A stretch of DNA of 64,000 bases from Sambucus nigra. Lineage: Eukaryota; Streptophyta; Magnoliopsida; Dipsacales; Adoxaceae. The stretch is from contig OX422217.1 in the NCBI GenBank assembly GCA_949130495.1, positions 571,736,606 through 571,800,605 of the forward strand. The letters run 5' to 3'. The notes under the pieces are model-generated. The model did no database searches. It was not told the origin of the DNA and worked only from the letters and a program-made list of their open reading frames with translations. The position numbers were made by a program, and so were the translations under genes. The number at the start of each line of letters is the position of its first letter. Within the stretch, counting starts at the first letter, position 1. Shown here piece by piece: positions 62,160 to 64,000 of the stretch.

Positions 62160-62692
62160 TGATGTCAAAAAATGGACTAGATTTAATTTTCTAATCACAA
62201 ATGAAATATAATATGCGATGAAATAAACATACAAGAGACAAAGAGTTTTTAGAGTGGTTTGGTTGTGAAGAAAATCCTACGTCTACTGTTGTTGTATTGA
62301 TTTGAGTGATTACAGAAAGCTAGGTATCCTTGATATAAGAAGAATAAGTTAGAATTCGATCTATCTTTTCTTCTGTGAAAGGAATACAATGTATTTATAG
62401 TGACCCAGAGATCAAGGGTTATAATTCCTTTATATATATTCAAGCATTTACACCCGTACATAATGAATTTGATGGATGATAGTATTTACCATGTGTGGAA
62501 GGACCCTTGGTTGTTTCCTAAGTGGTGACTATTTATGTACTTTGATGATCAACATTCTTCATATTGGTCGGCCTGCCTGCTGAGCAACTACCTTCGGGAT
62601 GATTAAGTGGCTTCTGACTAAGACTGTTGCCACGTAAATAGACAAGTGTCCATTTTTAATTCGTTCACATAGATGGATGATTTTTGGTATCA
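62160..62692 (-). repeat. 5' LTR of the Tat element (533 bp)
   Basis: On the minus strand runs TGATACCAAAAA...GACATCA with TGAT/ATCA ends. It matches the truncated 3' LTR at 51223-51554 over their shared length with scattered substitutions. The DNA outside begins ATATA. Confidence 0.9.
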
Positions 62693-64000
62693 ATATAAAT
62701 GAAGGAATGTTCCTAGGTATTATCATAAATCAGCGGGGAATCGAGGCTAATCCTAATAGGATCCTTCGACAGCAAATAAGGAAGTACGGAGACTGATCAG
62801 GCGAGTAGCCGCACTAAACATATTCATTTTAGAGCCACTGATAAGTGCTTGGCCTTCTTCAAGGTGTTATGAATGTCATTCAAATGGAAAGATAAATGCG
62901 GAAATGCATTCATAGAACTGAAGCTTTACATGGGCTCCCTACCTCTCCTATCATGACCAGTACTAGGTGAAAATCTTTTCTTGTGTCTCACAGTGTCCGA
63001 ATCAGTCATTAGTTTGGCTCTGGTGAGGCAAAAGGAAGGGTCCAAAAATTGGTTTATTATACCAGCCATGCCTACCAGGGGCCGAAGACCGATATTCGCG
63101 AATGAAAAAGTTAGTACTAGCACTGAGACAACCTTCATGAAGGATGAAACAATACTTCTAACCCTACACTATCGTGATCTATACGGATCTACCTCTTCGG
63201 AAAGTCCTACATAAACCTGAAAAGTCTATTCGACTTATGGCTTGGGCAGTGGAGCTGAGCACATAGGATATACAGTATGAACTAAGGACTGCAATAAAAG
63301 GGTCGGTATTAGTACACTTCATTGTAGAGTTCACTTATGATGAAAAAACATCTGAGTAAACTCCTCTGGGAGATATCTCAACCACCACCAGTGAACTATC
63401 GTATCCATAGGAGACATTGAGCCTAGACAACACCGAGTAGACTCATTAGGGAGAGAGATCCCTTAAAGAAGGAAAGGAATAGCATGACAAGTTGAGTAAG
63501 ATGGAGGAAGCAGACTTCATCCAAGATCGTGCCTTTTGAAAATTATATATTGATGGATCATCATGTTCGTTAGGAAGTGGTGCCGGCATCGTAATCGCCA
63601 CGCTCGATGACATAGATGTGAAATACATCATGCGCTTCCAGTTTAAAGCATCTAATAATGAGGTAGAACGCAAGGCCCTTATTGCTGGGCTCGGCCTAAC
63701 CTCATCCATGAGCGCCGAACATATTACAACACATAGAGATTCCTAATTGGCTGTTAACCAGATATTGGGTGTCTACGAAGCTAGGGAGGAGTCTATGGCG
63801 CAGTACTTGGTCATAGTTCGACAACAGTTGGAAGGATTTGCAGAAGCCAAAATACTAAGAATCCCTAGATTAGAGAATGTCTGAGTAGATGCCCTGGCCA
63901 GGCCTCGACAACGAGAACATCGTTAAGAAGAACCATACCAATTTAAGTGCTTGTGCAAATGAGCATTGAGGAATATTCACAAAAAGTAATGGAGGTAAAC
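62693..64000 (+). pseudogene. partial Tat-type RT/RNase H of another element, plus strand
   Basis: Directly after the LTR the plus strand reads FLGIIINQRGIEANPNRI (RT end, ~62707). Further pieces follow in shifting frames: LVYYTSHAYQGPKTDIRE (~63045-63095), MAWAVELS (~63238) and AIKGSVLVHFIVEF. The RNase H domain is at about 63540-63900 (YIDGSSCSLGSGAGIVIA, FKASNNEVERKALIAGL, RQQLEGFAEAKILRIPR, VDALARP). It has many stops and runs off the window end. It is diverged from the minus-strand element, which interrupts or truncates it. Confidence 0.82.

Larger units (their letters stand above)
51223..62692 (-). mobile_element. Ty3/gypsy Tat-lineage retrotransposon, minus strand, nearly complete but disabled
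   Basis: Minus-strand order: 5' LTR (62160-62692), primer site, gag, protease region, RT, RNase H, integrase, a plus-strand (antisense) ORF between pol and the 3' LTR, purine tract, and a truncated 3' LTR (51223-51554). An antisense ORF after pol is a known trait of Tat elements. All frames carry many stops. The 3' LTR lacks its outer ~200 bp, so no target duplication can be read. Confidence 0.9.

Overview
This window is nuclear DNA of a seed plant, most likely a flowering plant with a large, repeat-rich genome. It holds Ty1/copia and Ty3/gypsy elements with plant-type primer sites, a plant-type phosphatidate phosphohydrolase (PAH) copy and a plant KEA antiporter exon. It also has long (TA)n runs and no bacterial features. 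I find no intact host protein gene, no tRNA or rRNA gene and no CRISPR array. The species cannot be named from the sequence.

Layout. 1-3287: AT-rich DNA with a 1.5 kb TA-rich block and an 18-G run. 3288-8751: a tandem satellite of about 32 monomers of about 169 bp, with higher-order periods of about 507, 1014 and 2028 bp. 8752-10221: a 5'-truncated, apparently intronless and disabled PAH/lipin copy joined directly to the satellite. 10548-10643: one spliceable exon of a KEA-type K+ antiporter on the minus strand. 12092-12405: a CACTA transposon end with hairpin-like subterminal repeats. 12406-26124: the 3' end and 3' LTR of a Ty3/gypsy chromovirus-like element, split by an 8.48 kb Ty1/copia (Sirevirus-like) element at 15758-24237 with CGAAT target-site duplications. 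26125-31850: simple repeats, three copies of a ~305 bp repeat and an LTR-like fragment. 31850-44642: a minus-strand, apparently non-autonomous Ogre/Athila-like element with a gag-like reading frame but no visible pol. Its very long candidate LTR is interrupted by a 2,996 bp solo LTR (GGAAT duplication), a possible TIR element and a hAT-like element. 44643-48837: degenerate repeats, a 230 bp MITE with a perfect 8 bp duplication, a CA/TA microsatellite and LTR fragments. 48838-62692: Tat-lineage gypsy sequence, consisting of an orphan antisense-type ORF followed by a nearly complete minus-strand element (LTR, PPT, antisense ORF, INT, RNase H, RT, gag, PBS, LTR). 62693-64000: part of another Tat element on the plus strand.

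How the parts relate. Insertions are layered inside older insertions and nearly all coding regions carry stops or frameshifts, as expected of old pericentromeric or other heterochromatic DNA. The clearest things worth a second look are the nested higher-order satellite, its abrupt join to the PAH copy, the pairing of PAH and KEA gene fragments next to a CACTA end, and the two diverged antisense ORFs of the Tat elements. I do not see a convincing new biochemical system.
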